Shown: positions 46,532 through 57,846 of the stretch, in pieces
Position numbering within the stretch: the first letter of the stretch is position 1
Layout: each line of letters begins with the position of its first letter
DNA from: Odiellus spinosus
Lineage: Eukaryota; Arthropoda; Arachnida; Opiliones; Phalangiidae
Length of the DNA: 64,000 nucleotides
Assembly (NCBI GenBank): GCA_963920705.1
Contig: OY987226.1
Coordinates: forward strand, 7,752,501 to 7,816,500
Reading direction: 5' to 3'
Notes under the pieces: generated by a model
The model's database searches: none
The model's input: the letters and a program-made list of their open reading frames with translations, nothing else
Told to the model about the DNA's origin: nothing
Translations under genes and position numbers: made by a program

Positions 46532-49500
46532 GAATGGACTAGGCCTTGGTGGTTGCTTGCAACTTTAATTTTTGCGAAATAATAGATACGAGTTTTGATG
46601 TTAAATAAAATGAAATATACTGAAAATATTAACTAAATTTAATGGGGATATTTTTTTATATATTCAAATTATTGATAATTTTAGCTTGTAATATAACTCT
46701 GCCCTAATTTTGAAACACTCATTGAATATTTAATTAATGAATATTGAAAGGTAATATATTTGCAAATACAAATTACATAATTTCGGAAAAAAAGGAGTCC
46801 ACCCACAAAACAGGTTAAATTTTTTTCCTTTTGTAACCCAAAAATCAATTTAGATTTCGCAAAAAAAAAAAAAAAAAAAAAAAAAACCTTAGTTACAATC
46901 TTGTTTCTCTCAAGGTCTACGACAAAAGCAGTCAAACGAAATCTAATTTTATGTACCAACCCGATACTAGAATTCCAAAAAATAAAGAAAAAAAAAAAAT
47001 GCTTCAATTCCAAAAATATCAGATTTCGTCATATAATGGATTTTTTCCCCCCTGAGGAGTCTCTAGAAACATAATACTAAGGTCTAATACGTACTGGAAG
47101 GGGGCGGTGGTGAGAGTTGCCCTCGAATAGTACACGAAATAATGTTCGTAAATTTAGACCCTTGTAGGCCTCGCTAGTTTTGTTATATACAATAATAAAA
47201 ATTTATTTTTCAATTCTGAAAATGCTTAGGGTCACTCCATGCATGCCAGTAAAAATGCCAGAAAACTTAGCCGAGGCTTAATGTTTTTCGATTAATATTC
47301 TTCGCACGGTTTAACGTGAAACCGGTAAAGGGGGCTTGCCTGTTTAACCTAGAAAATTATATCCTCGAATCACAGTTATTTCGTACAACTAAGAAAGGCT
47401 AGAAAACCCTTTTTATCATCCTTCTAATAATCTCAGGAAACATTGAACGATAGTTAAGTAAATCTCAACCTATGTTTGGATCATTTTTAAGGCTTGATTC
47501 TGTACTATCTTTAGGGTTTATACTCTTAGAGTTATAGGGGATTCTAGGTTTGAATCCACTGCAAACTTAAAATGGAGTAAACTATAGGTAGGGTATGGGT
47601 TTATAGGGTCCCCACCCGCGGACGAGCGGGTCTGACTGAGAAATTTTCCCTAAGCCTAGGCTTTTATTTAAAAAATAAGTATACAGTCTGGTGGGCCTCC
47701 TTTCATTAGCGCGATTGCATGAAGGTATTATAACGAACGGAATAAGGCGAAATATTTTTATACAGTTGTGGTTCTAGGCGTTACGGAAAATATATCATCA
47801 TTCTATATTATGGCTAGATGTGCCTCATTAAGCTCAGTGGACTGTGGCCAGTGTAATATCGTAAAAACTGAATCCCCACCAAAAACCTTATCTCGCGGGT
47901 TTGGTACGGACAATAGTGCCGGGTAACTATGGAATTTATAACCCGTATTTAACCCTGGTTCAGGTAGTTTAGTGTACCGTTTTGTTACAGGTATTTTGGT
48001 GTTATTCTTGGGGTCATTTATGGTAAGATCTCTTAATCGTATGAGTTTGCTTTTTATTTTGGGAATAGGTTAGGATTCTTTATAAACACTTTGCGATAGA
48101 AATGTGTCTTACATCATAGGACTTTGCTAAAGATTATGATTATATTTTGTCATGGTTTTTTTAAAGAACCAGTTTAATTTAAATTTACTAGAACATATTG
48201 AAACAATGAAAATCTAGTTTTTTCTCCAAGGAGATCAATATTTCACGTAATTGGTGTAGAAGCCTTTAGTTTTGATTGTATTGAAGTGAATACGTAACTG
48301 ACTACGTATGTAGCATTACCAAGGGCTGTAATTACTTACGTAATCTCGTAATGGATGTAGAATTTTTTTTTTGTACTGGATTTCAAAATTTCTTTGAATC
48401 GCTATCAAATTCTCATAAAATCTTCCAAATCCCGAATAAATCTTCAAATCCCTCAGAATTATCACCTTAATTTTTCTATGTAGAAATCGGTTTTGCTGCA
48501 GGCTTTGGTGTATATCGGCTTGAACACTTTTACAGGGGTCCAATCTGTATTGTACCCCTGGAAGAAGGCTTGTCCGTAATGTACTAAGGCCGGAACACTT
48601 GTACAGGCGTAATTATATTTATGGCTCTAAATCCTTAAGAAGGAATTCAGCTTTTAATTCGAAAAACTGGACTTGTTACGCTACAACTAAACTATTTAAA
48701 TCTATAATAATTAAAGTATTTAATGAGATAACCACGTAAATTAAAATAATCGGTCGACTCTTTCTGTCATTGTTACGCGAATACTCATAGTTCGATTACT
48801 ATCGTTTAAACTTTAATTAATAGAGACTTGAATAAATTATTTAATCAGTTTTTGTACAAGATGCCGTACTAGTTAACTATTTTAAAATTAAGATTTAAGC
48901 GCATTTCCGATAGTTTACGTGGAAAGGTTAAATCGCCGTTTTGGGATTTTTCGGGCAACGTCAAAAATAAATAAGCACTATCCCTTTTACCTTCTCCTTA
49001 ATTTTCTGTTAAATTTATAGTACTCGAAGCTTGGATTATATCGGTCTCATTTTACAATCAATTAAGTAATAAGTATCATTGAGAATGAGTAATTACCTCG
49101 TCGTAACAAGTATGTGTATATATATATGAAATAGACGTTTTAATCGTATTTTTAGCTCAACTACTTAACCATATAAACAGTATAATTCAAATCGCACTGA
49201 AGCGAGAATTCGGCGATATCTTAATTCTAGCATTATATACCGACCTAGTTTTATCACGAGGACAATGCCTCAACACTATATGAAAAGATCTTCATTCGAA
49301 AACCAACCACTCTTTAAGTTATCAGCGTGTTACAAGATCAAAGAATCCTTTACCATCTTTTAATATTATTGAATATTATTGTCACTAAGTTCACGATGAA
49401 ATCTCAGACTGATTCTTATTTTATTATATTCCCCCTAGAGTTTGCACCACGTACTACCTTATAGTCTAGTCTCTATCACAATGATTTGAATATGGAAATT

Positions 49501-50860
49501 AAGATGTAATTCAGATTTGAATACCGCCGAAATCTTAGATTGGTTCCGGATTAAGTCTATCCCCATATCTGTTTACATCATTTATAAAGCTACGCTTCGG
49601 AATGAAATCCAATAATCGTCGATTAAGGGCAAGTCTTACGAATACTCTCTAAAGAAATATAGAAAATGTAATGACATCATAGTCTATTGTTTTAAGTGTT
49701 TGCTTTTACACATACGACAAGTAAATAATTATTATAATTTAGAAAATTGTAGGAAATTCGCTGATATAATTAAGTTAGACCGCAATTTTTAGTAATGATT
49801 AGAATCGCCCATATCTCTCCAAGATTCTTTTTTAAAGTTTCTTACTATTCATCGTTACCTGTGGGCCAATTTTGATTTTAATTGGCTAAATTTGAAATCC
49901 TCTAATTCGTTAATTTTCACGACACCATTCCTTTAAGTACCTGTAAAGAGGAACAAAGCTATGCACCCATTGAAATTTGATTCTAGATCTCCATTTCTAT
50001 ATCTACCAATAAGTATCTACGGGAATGTGACGCGTAGATAGACAGGGTCAATTGTCCGGCAATGCGCGAAAGTGAGGTTGGTATAGGTATGAAGCTATAG
50101 AATCGGGGATATGACTTCGAATTAAGGTATATATAGAAGCCGCGTATAGGCGATAATGGTCTGCCAATGAACGCTTTACCTAGATAAGGGACACCTTGGT
50201 TTGGAATCCTAACGTTTTGCGCAGACGCCTTGGTCGCCATGCCTTTATACGAAGTTAATACCACCTAAATGTATCAGCGTACGAGATGTTAGGCTCCCTT
50301 GACCTCTCATTAAAACCATCATACAATTAATCGAAATCGCGGCTTCGTACGTAGTCTCAATTCAAATTGAAATTTTACACTATATAGTCGCCGCGACTGC
50401 GAAGATTCAGTTTACACGCTTTGGAATAGAGGAGTAATTAATGATTATTGACGTAAACCTCCTATATTATTGGCCAGGTCTATTCCTATATATAGATATA
50501 TATATATTGCACGCGATGGCTTAGAGTGGAAGTTATACAACGGTGGCTCGTTCTAATTTACCTACACGATTTGAAATTGCAGCGTGTACGAAGCTAGGCT
50601 CATTCTTATCTATTTGTATTTAGTTTAGACTTTAAGTTCGATTTAATTATATCAGCTTTGTTCGTGTTGAAATTTTAAACTGATTATAATTTGGATATAT
50701 AGGTCAGTTCAAGTAAACAATGATACGATGTACATGTACATGTACATGCAGTACTAAATCGCGTAGATTAGATGCCTGCGAAGGTAGTGTGTTATTGACA
50801 CGAGTAAAGATTAATTTAAATATTGTCTTTGGAGCGCGAGAAGTATATGCTTGACTAAAC
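46532..50860. other. Long non-coding stretch, no gene seen
   Basis: Contains a run of 26 A at 46861 to 46886, a CCCGC/GCGGG stem near 47615 to 47640, a copy of the dispersed core repeat near 48280, and an ACATGTACATGTACATG simple repeat near 50733. Frames at 46681 to 47013 and 49983 to 50264 have no recognisable domain; the first is partly translated poly-A complement. Confidence 0.5.
48280..48347 (+). repeat. Dispersed core repeat, copy 4
   Basis: GTGAATACGTAACTGACTAC, then GTATGTAGCATTACCAAGGG, then CTGTAATTACTTACGTAAT. It matches copy 2 over its first half and copy 3 over its second half. No terminal repeats are recognisable around it. Confidence 0.55.
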
Positions 50861-52247
50861 TGTAACGAATATTTTATATACTTCTGTTACAACTGTTCCC
50901 TAATTTCGCTTGAAATCGTAAAGCCATTATAGATAGATGGTTTGTGGAGTTATTTCCCACGTTGATATATATATATTTAGGGGGTCCGTTTATCTAAACC
51001 GACATAGGTACATAGGTAGGGAAAAACCAGTATAATTCCAACCCTTTTGACCAGCGGTAAAGCGGCGTTCGTAGCAACCCTTTTTATAGCCCCCGTCCCA
51101 AGAGTCTCTAATGGGCTCTCTCTCTTTCTCTCCCCGCGTTTCCTTTCTTTACAAAAATATCACCATACCCAGAGTCGAAAACAAAGTTATAAATAAAATT
51201 GAATTCAATAGTTTTTATCTATAGCAATTTTTAACTGTCAAAATATATTCGCAGAATTATTTTTAGAACTTATTTTTCATTGTGCATGATTTTTCTTTCG
51301 ACTCGTACCATGCCAATTAAAGTAATGACCAATGCCAATAACTGATAAGAGTGCGCATCATAACTGATAAGAGTGCGCGTCCCTCATCAATTTAACTTTA
51401 ACTCGCTCTCGCCTGTCAAAGTAATTGCACCAAGATGGTGGCCTACGTGGACGGTCAGTGATTGGGTGCCCAAAGAATTAGGAGGCAAAAACCCATCACG
51501 TGACCTACGAGATATTTCAAACGGACTTAGAAATTTGAAATAAAGAAAGGGATTCGAATTCAGAATGCGGACTGGAGAAGAGGTCCCAAAAACCATAAGA
51601 CCAAAGCAACCAACCGGACTTTGAAAATATATCGAAGATGACCATAACTAAGTTTGGAAGTCGGTCGCGACTCGAAAGTTACTCGCGCTGGTAGCGGTTA
51701 AAATATATAGTTCGCGCCGATTCGTCGAACCCACGATTCACGGTCTCCGAATTTTCGTCCGGTATGCTGGGGCTATTCAACTCCACCCAATTCACGTCAC
51801 GCTGATAAAATCTAGGAAGTCTTTTGAGACTATTCGCCGGCCACTGTGATAAGTACTTTAAAACTGAGCGCAGATATATATATGTGTATATATATATATG
51901 TAAATAGTTTTGTAATATAGTTGTATTTAAATTTAGTAGTAGAAATGGCATTGGTCGAGTTATGCATGATGCACGAGTTTATTTTGGGGGTATTGTAATT
52001 TAGTGTTTGTTAGTATTGTTTAGTATAGTAGTTGTTTGTAATTCACGTTAGTATTCATAATTTAGTAGATGTATACTCGTGAAGAAATTAGTAGTAATGA
52101 GTATGAAAATAAATATCGACTCTAGGTATGGAACCTACGTCTCTTAATTTAAACATATACCCTTTTATTCTTACTCAATAGTAGTAGTAGTAGGTAATGT
52201 TAACGCTAGGTGTCGCTGAGCCGCTGGTAGTAGCAAAAAGCGTTACA
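50861..52247 (+). repeat. 5' LTR of the Gypsy element
   Basis: 1387 bp from TGTAACGAATATT to AAAAAGCGTTACA, with a 7-bp terminal inverted repeat TGTAACG/CGTTACA around the usual TG...CA. An AATAAA lies at about 52108 to 52113 and an AGTAGTAGTAGTAG microsatellite near the 3' end. Short frames on the minus strand recur in the 3' LTR and are not genes. Confidence 0.95.
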
Positions 52248-52250
52248 TTT

Positions 52251-52270
52251 TGGGGGCCCCGCGCCGGGAT
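52251..52270 (+). other. Primer binding site, tRNA-Pro-like
   Basis: TGGGGGCCCCGCGCCGGGAT starts 3 nt after the LTR. It resembles at both ends the tRNA-Pro site of gammaretroviruses (TGGGGGCTCGTCCGGGAT) but is 2 nt longer in the middle. The second Gypsy element has a similar site at the same distance from its LTR. The exact primer tRNA is an inference. Confidence 0.65.
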
Positions 52271-52384
52271 TGCCTTTCTATGCTAGTTAAACTAGTACGG
52301 AGACAAATCCTAAAACCAATTATTCTTCATGAATAATTATAGACAAATTACTGTAGGAATATGAGAAGTTGGGTAGCGTAGTTT

Positions 52385-54097
52385 ATGAAGGAACTTTGGG
52401 TTGACCATTCAAATTGTAAACCACAAGCAGGAATATATTCGAGTTGTTCTGACTGCCTTAAATCTTACAAAGAAACTCAAGCTATAGATAGAGCTCTGAG
52501 GGCACAGAATCGAAATAGTAGAAACTCAAATATGGACCCTAATGCTTTGGCCGGATCTAGTGGAGCTGTGGGGGGTAGCCTTAGCCCCGGTGCGATAGGA
52601 AACACCGGGCCTACCGCTACAACTAGTAGTAGCACCCCATTAATTAACCCTAATCCCATTGTAACACTTCCACTTAGTAACACAAATACGATAGTAACTA
52701 GTAGTATGGGTACAACTCCGAGTACAGGTCCTTTCATAAATTCTACGTCTCCCTCAAACATGCCAGTAATATCTCCACAAACCATAGTAGATTTGCAAAA
52801 ACAATTAATGGATTTATCTGCTCAATTGCAGTTAATTGTACAAGTTCAAGCCCAGCAGGCTGCTTTACAGCTTGCCCAGGGGACAATTAGTAGTCCAATT
52901 ATCAATCCCACTTCTAGTAGTCAAATAATCAATCCCACTTCTAGTAGTCAAATAATCAATCCCACTTCTAGTAGTCAAATAATAATCCCGTCTTCTAGTA
53001 GTCAAATCACCCAACCTCCTAGTAGCGTAATTAATCAAACTCTTGGTAATCAAATAGTACCACCTCTTAGTAATCAAATCATCCAACCTGTAACTGGTCA
53101 GATTAGCCAAAATAATCCGTCTTTAGTTTTTCAGTCTAGTCAAAGTGGACAAATAGGTCCTTTAATAAACCCAGCCATTAGTACAAATAGCGTAGTTGGT
53201 AGTCTAGTTTCTCCTAATAGCACTCATTCGGGTGCCGGCACTTCTAACACGCATCAATATAGAATGCCGAAAATTAACATGCCCGTATTCTCAGGGAAAC
53301 CGAATGAGATGAGCACGAAAGATTTTCTAGTCAAAATTAGACAAATTAGGGAAACCTTAGGAATGAGCGACGCCTTATTTATTCAGTCGTGGGTGCCACA
53401 AATGTTTATTGGGCCCGCTTTAGACTGGTGGCAATCGCTAACGGCAAAACCTATAGAATTCGCGGACTTACAGTCACGAATTAAAAAGGAATTTGCGTTT
53501 AAAATCAATGACTCTGTATTAAACGAGCAATTGATTAATCGTAAACAACAATACGGTGAGGGTGTTAGGGAGTACGTAAATAGTATGCGTGAAATCCTCC
53601 TTCAAATGGAGAGCCCCCTTCCCCCCGCGAGACAGGTAGATGACGTATATCGCAACATGCGAAGGGAAATAAAACCCTATCTCGCCACGCAGCGGTACGC
53701 CAATATAAGCGAGCTATTAGAAGACGCCGTCCGCGTCGAACTTTCTCAAGGGTTCGGCGGCGGTCAGCAACGAGAAAGCGGGAATGGGGGTGGTTCAAGA
53801 TACAACTCTCGCGATAGTAGTAGAGGGAATGAAAGAGGCCACCCAAGCAGGGGCCAAAATTTTCAAAATCGAAGTTATAGCGGTAACCCGCGCTACGAAA
53901 ATAGTTTTGGGGGAAATCGTGGCTATGTTGTTCGTTGTTTCGCGTGTGATAAAGAGGGACACAAAACACCAGACTGCCCGACTATCACGTGCTCAATTTG
54001 TAAGGGGAAAGGCCACGTGCAGCGATATTGTCCTAAATTAAATTCGGGAAACGGAAAAGGGGGTGGATCCAGGGAGGGAGCACCCCAAAGAAAGTAG
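52385..54097 (+). CDS. gag: gag polyprotein of the Gypsy element
   Basis: A 570-codon frame for the structural protein that packages element RNA in cytoplasmic particles. Residues about 50 to 280 are a low-complexity Ser/Thr/Asn/Pro/Gln region with tandem SSSQIINPT repeats. About 290 to 445 form a retrotransposon gag (capsid-like) domain with GPALDWW. A Gly/Arg/Asn-rich stretch follows, then two CCHC zinc knuckles, at about 518 to 531 (CFACDKEGHKTPDC) and 536 to 549 (CSICKGKGHVQRYC), which bind nucleic acid. The capsid part is clearly related to the gag at 62161. The ATG at 52385 is the first in frame; a slightly later start cannot be excluded. Pol follows in another frame, as is usual in this family. 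Confidence 0.93.
   Translation: MKELWVDHSNCKPQAGIYSSCSDCLKSYKETQAIDRALRAQNRNSRNSNMDPNALAGSSGAVGGSLSPGAIGNTGPTATTSSSTPLINPNPIVTLPLSNTNTIVTSSMGTTPSTGPFINSTSPSNMPVISPQTIVDLQKQLMDLSAQLQLIVQVQAQQAALQLAQGTISSPIINPTSSSQIINPTSSSQIINPTSSSQIIIPSSSSQITQPPSSVINQTLGNQIVPPLSNQIIQPVTGQISQNNPSLVFQSSQSGQIGPLINPAISTNSVVGSLVSPNSTHSGAGTSNTHQYRMPKINMPVFSGKPNEMSTKDFLVKIRQIRETLGMSDALFIQSWVPQMFIGPALDWWQSLTAKPIEFADLQSRIKKEFAFKINDSVLNEQLINRKQQYGEGVREYVNSMREILLQMESPLPPARQVDDVYRNMRREIKPYLATQRYANISELLEDAVRVELSQGFGGGQQRESGNGGGSRYNSRDSSRGNERGHPSRGQNFQNRSYSGNPRYENSFGGNRGYVVRCFACDKEGHKTPDCPTITCSICKGKGHVQRYCPKLNSGNGKGGGSREGAPQRK
52902..52990 (+). repeat. 27-bp coding tandem repeat within gag
   Basis: About three units of CCCACTTCTAGTAGTCAAAT plus AATCAAT encode the repeated SSSQIINPT. 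The period is a multiple of three, so copy number can change without altering the frame. Confidence 0.85.
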
Positions 54098-54135
54098 GTA
54101 TTGAAGTTAGCCCAATTGCCATAGATGGCCTTCAT

Positions 54136-57100
54136 GTGTCAGAAGATAGTAGTAAGAAAAGGTGTTTAATTGAAATTAATGTAGCCGGAATTCCTACCAT
54201 AGCATTAGTAGATTCCGGGAGTTCCGCTACATTAATAGATAGAGCACTAAGTAATAATTTAAAGCAATTAAAATTTAAAAGTAGCCCCGTTAATATTAAT
54301 CTTAGAGTAGTTAACAAAAAAACAATTAAAGCTTTAGAAATAATTAATACCCCTCTGGAACTTCCAGGTAAAAATAATCTGACACATGAAGCGATCATCC
54401 TCGACGACCTGGCTTATCCGTACATTTTAGGCTTGGATTTTTTGAAAAGTACAGGCATGACGGTGAGCTACGGCGAATTGAGTTGGTGTTGGAATTCAAA
54501 TCCTACCGTCTGGTATGATTTTTATAATAGCGGAATCAATTTCAATTTGACCGAATGTAATTTATTCGAAGACGAAAATTTTGATTTTGATGCCATTAAC
54601 CAGGCGATAGAAGAGGCACCCATAGATAATGATAAACGTGAAAAATTAAGAGCTCTTGTTACGCAATATAAAGGCGTGTTTTCCGTCACACCTGGTCTTA
54701 CCAAATCCGCCGAACATTTTGTTGACACGGGCGATAGTATGCCGATAGCGTGTCACCCTTATAGGTATTCTCCGCATAAAAAGGAGATAATTGAAGGAAT
54801 AGTCCAGGAGATGTTAGATTTGGGGTTAATTGAACCATGTAGTAGTCCATGGAGTGCCCCGACCTTAGTAGTAGGTAAACCGGATGGGAAACACCGCTTA
54901 GTAATTGATTATAGGAAGCTTAACAACGTAACGCGCAAAGACTCTTACCCGCTACCTAGAATTGAGGATATTTTAGAATCCGTTAAGGCGCCAGAATACA
55001 TTACGGTTCTCGATATGAGATCGGGTTTTTGGCAAGTGCCTCTTAATGAGAAAAGTCGCGATACTTGCGCTTTCGTGACCCATAGTGGGATTTATAGACC
55101 CAAGGTTATGATGTTCGGGCTCACAAATGCTCCGAGTACCTTTCAAAGACTCGCGAATCAGTTATTTGGTAGTTTATCAAAAGAAGGAATCTTTGATTAC
55201 TTCGACGATATATATGTAGTGTCGGATACCTTTAAAGATCATTTAAATAGTCTTGAAAAAGTACTATCAATCTTAAGGAAAGACGGCCTCACTATTAAAT
55301 CGTCGAAGACTCAATTTTGTAGAAAGAAAGCCCACATTTTAGGCCACCTAGTGTCAAAACAGGGTATAGAAGTAGACCCCGAAAAGATTAGCACGGTGAA
55401 AGAATACCCCGTTCCTCGTACTGTTAGGCAGCTGCGACGATTTTTGGGAATGGCAGGATTTTATAGGCGCTTTATTCCAAAGTTCGCTGATATCGCGAGC
55501 CCTTTACACCATCTTACTCACGACAATGTAAGTTGGCAGTGGGGGACTATACAGGAAAAAGCATTCGAAACTCTTAAAGAAAAATTGACCACCGCTCCTG
55601 TGATCGCCTCCCCTGACTATAAGCTCCCCTTCACACTTCATACTGACGCGTCAAACGTAGGCGTGGCGGCCGTTTTGAGTCAAAATATAGAAGGGAAGAA
55701 TCGCGTAGTGCAATATGCAAGTAAAACGTTAGACGCTGCCCAGAGAAAACTTTCGGTCACTGAAAGAGAGTGCCTGGCCATTGTTTGGGCCATCACCGAA
55801 AAATTTAGAGTTTATCTTGAAGGCGCGCCTTTTGAAGTTATAACTGACCACAAATCGTTAGAGTGGTTAAAGAATGCGAGGGATCCAACCGGAAAATTCA
55901 CCAGGTGGAGTACTAGACTCCAACCTTTTGATTTCAAAATTAGTTACATTCCCGGTAAAGATAATGTAGTAGCAGACGCCCTGTCTCGCATTCCCGAGTC
56001 CTACGAGACTGAGGATTTATTAGTAGCATCGGTGGAAATAGACACCGCCGAGTCCGAAGCGATTGTTCTAGATAGAGAACGAATAATCGAAGAGCAGCGA
56101 TTAGATAGAAAAATTAGTCATTTACTGACCTTTCTGGAGGAAGGTTCAGTAAGCGCTAAAGATAACATAGGAGTTTGGGTGAAACGAGTAGCGCCCTCCT
56201 GTAAATTAATTGATGGGATAGTTTATAAAAACATTAATCCAATAGGTCAATCAGGAGATTTAAATAATAGTAGCACCAATAGTAGTTGCACAAATAGTAG
56301 TAGTAGTACCCCTAAAGACGAATATAGTAGAAAAAGTCAAGGGTTAGTTGCCTCGTTTCGCATAGTAGTCCCCAAAACCTTAGTTACAATAGTAGTATCC
56401 GCTTGCCATGATATCCCATCATCAGGTCATCAGGGAAATACCAAAACGTTAGAAAGAGTTCGAAGATATTACACCTGGGAGGGAATGACTAAAGACATTG
56501 GAAATTATGTCAAATCATGCAAAATATGTCAAGAACATAAGTCCCCACCAGTGAAGCAAGCTGGTTTTATGAAATCAGCGGAACCCTCCCAACCTTGGGA
56601 AGTAATAGGAATTGATTTGAAAGGGGAATACCCTACAACTAAAAAGGGAAATACGCAGATTTTGGTAGTGTTGGATTATTCAACTAAATGGGTCGAGGCT
56701 TTCCCTTTAAAGAAAGCAACCTCTAAAAATATCGCCACTCTTTTGGTTAACCAAGTATTTTCTCGTTTTGGCGTTCCTAAGACAATTGTGAGTGATAACG
56801 GTCCCCAATTTGTCTCCAATCTCATGCAGGAGGTTTGCAAGCTGTATAACATCAAACAGCGCTTCACCTCCTTTTATTCGCCTCAATCCAATCAAACGGA
56901 AAGAGCGAATAGAAACTTAGGCATGATGATTAAATGTTACGTCAAAGAGAGCCACCAATATTGGGACGAGGGATTACAACAGTTCGTTATGGCTCTGCGC
57001 TCTTCTAAGAACGAATCTACCGGCTTTTCGCCAGCTTTTTTAAATTTTGGTAGAGAAATTAGAGAAGCACCCATAATGAACGTTGATAATCGCCAAATCT

Positions 57101-57576
57101 CAAAGGCCTGCGAGTCCATAGAACCACACCGCAGGGCCGAAATTATTAATAGCGCGATAACGGCAGCTCAGGCAAACTTAGTAGTAGCCCAGGAGAAAAA
57201 CGCTGCCATCTACGACCAAAAGAAGCGAGAATTCGAATTTAGTGAGGGTGAAATGGTGCTCAAGAAAACGCACTACCAATCTTCTGCTGGTAACAAATTT
57301 TCGGCGAAGTTGGCCAAATCATGGGAAGGCCCCTTCGTTATAGACCAGAAGCTCTCCCCTTACACGTATAAACTGCGTAGTTTAGATAGTAATAAACAGT
57401 TAAAGGGCACCTTTAATTTACGCGAACTAAAGTTATACACCGAGCGTGAACTTGAAAAGAAGGATTCCCCTCAGATTGATAGATCTGAGGAAAAACCCAA
57501 ACCCAAAACAAAACCAGAAATTGTCCGTCCTCCAGCGGATAGTGGTTTCCACATGACTTTGCGTTCCCGCAAATAA
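54136..57576 (+). CDS. pol: pol polyprotein of the Gypsy element
   Basis: An 1146-codon frame holding the enzymes that copy and insert the element. An aspartic protease comes first (active-site DSG at residues 26 to 28). Reverse transcriptase follows at about 205 to 390 (LVIDYRKLN, and YFDD at 355 to 358). RNase H has TDAS near 503, and integrase runs from about 750 with an HHCC zinc region (CKICQEHK), a catalytic core (GIDLKGEYP, SDNGPQF) and a C-terminal GPF-type module. It lies one base back in frame relative to gag, an arrangement this family usually reads by ribosomal frameshifting. The first ATG is used here by convention; protein is normally made as a gag fusion. No chromodomain or envelope is seen. 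Confidence 0.94.
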   Translation: MSEDSSKKRCLIEINVAGIPTIALVDSGSSATLIDRALSNNLKQLKFKSSPVNINLRVVNKKTIKALEIINTPLELPGKNNLTHEAIILDDLAYPYILGLDFLKSTGMTVSYGELSWCWNSNPTVWYDFYNSGINFNLTECNLFEDENFDFDAINQAIEEAPIDNDKREKLRALVTQYKGVFSVTPGLTKSAEHFVDTGDSMPIACHPYRYSPHKKEIIEGIVQEMLDLGLIEPCSSPWSAPTLVVGKPDGKHRLVIDYRKLNNVTRKDSYPLPRIEDILESVKAPEYITVLDMRSGFWQVPLNEKSRDTCAFVTHSGIYRPKVMMFGLTNAPSTFQRLANQLFGSLSKEGIFDYFDDIYVVSDTFKDHLNSLEKVLSILRKDGLTIKSSKTQFCRKKAHILGHLVSKQGIEVDPEKISTVKEYPVPRTVRQLRRFLGMAGFYRRFIPKFADIASPLHHLTHDNVSWQWGTIQEKAFETLKEKLTTAPVIASPDYKLPFTLHTDASNVGVAAVLSQNIEGKNRVVQYASKTLDAAQRKLSVTERECLAIVWAITEKFRVYLEGAPFEVITDHKSLEWLKNARDPTGKFTRWSTRLQPFDFKISYIPGKDNVVADALSRIPESYETEDLLVASVEIDTAESEAIVLDRERIIEEQRLDRKISHLLTFLEEGSVSAKDNIGVWVKRVAPSCKLIDGIVYKNINPIGQSGDLNNSSTNSSCTNSSSSTPKDEYSRKSQGLVASFRIVVPKTLVTIVVSACHDIPSSGHQGNTKTLERVRRYYTWEGMTKDIGNYVKSCKICQEHKSPPVKQAGFMKSAEPSQPWEVIGIDLKGEYPTTKKGNTQILVVLDYSTKWVEAFPLKKATSKNIATLLVNQVFSRFGVPKTIVSDNGPQFVSNLMQEVCKLYNIKQRFTSFYSPQSNQTERANRNLGMMIKCYVKESHQYWDEGLQQFVMALRSSKNESTGFSPAFLNFGREIREAPIMNVDNRQISKACESIEPHRRAEIINSAITAAQANLVVAQEKNAAIYDQKKREFEFSEGEMVLKKTHYQSSAGNKFSAKLAKSWEGPFVIDQKLSPYTYKLRSLDSNKQLKGTFNLRELKLYTERELEKKDSPQIDRSEEKPKPKTKPEIVRPPADSGFHMTLRSRK

Positions 57577-57833
57577 CATTTATTTAGTTAGCTTAATCGG
57601 ATTCTTTGTGAGAAGAAATTTATTTCGTGCTTGTTACATTCTGGGAAAGGTACACTCCCGGTAATTGTATATATAGCCGTAGCAAAGTTTACATTAAGTC
57701 CTTGTAATTAATCCTGTCATTTTATAATTTTTTTGTATATGTTAGTGTCTGTTATCTGAAATTTTTTTTTGTTGTTAAATTTTTTTTTTCGAGGGGTTTG
57801 ATAGTCCTTTTGCCTCTCGGGTCGTTCGGCGCT

Positions 57834-57846
57834 AAGGGGTAGGGAG
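57834..57846 (+). other. Polypurine tract
   Basis: AAGGGGTAGGGAG, purine apart from one T, abuts the 3' LTR. This is the expected place for priming of plus-strand DNA in LTR retrotransposons. Confidence 0.8.

Noticed and set aside
46681-47013. 110-codon minus-strand frame rich in Phe
   Set aside because: It translates the complement of poly-A runs and AT-rich DNA; no domain.
51387-51951. Frames of 69 and 90 codons repeated at 58373 to 58937
   Set aside because: They lie on the minus strand inside both LTRs and are identical only because the LTRs are.
52477-54135. Minus-strand and alternative frames under gag
   Set aside because: Shadows of the gag frame with low-complexity composition; no domains.
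57577-57846. Possible env gene after pol
   Set aside because: Only about 270 bp remain before the 3' LTR, with no sizeable frame, so no envelope gene is present.
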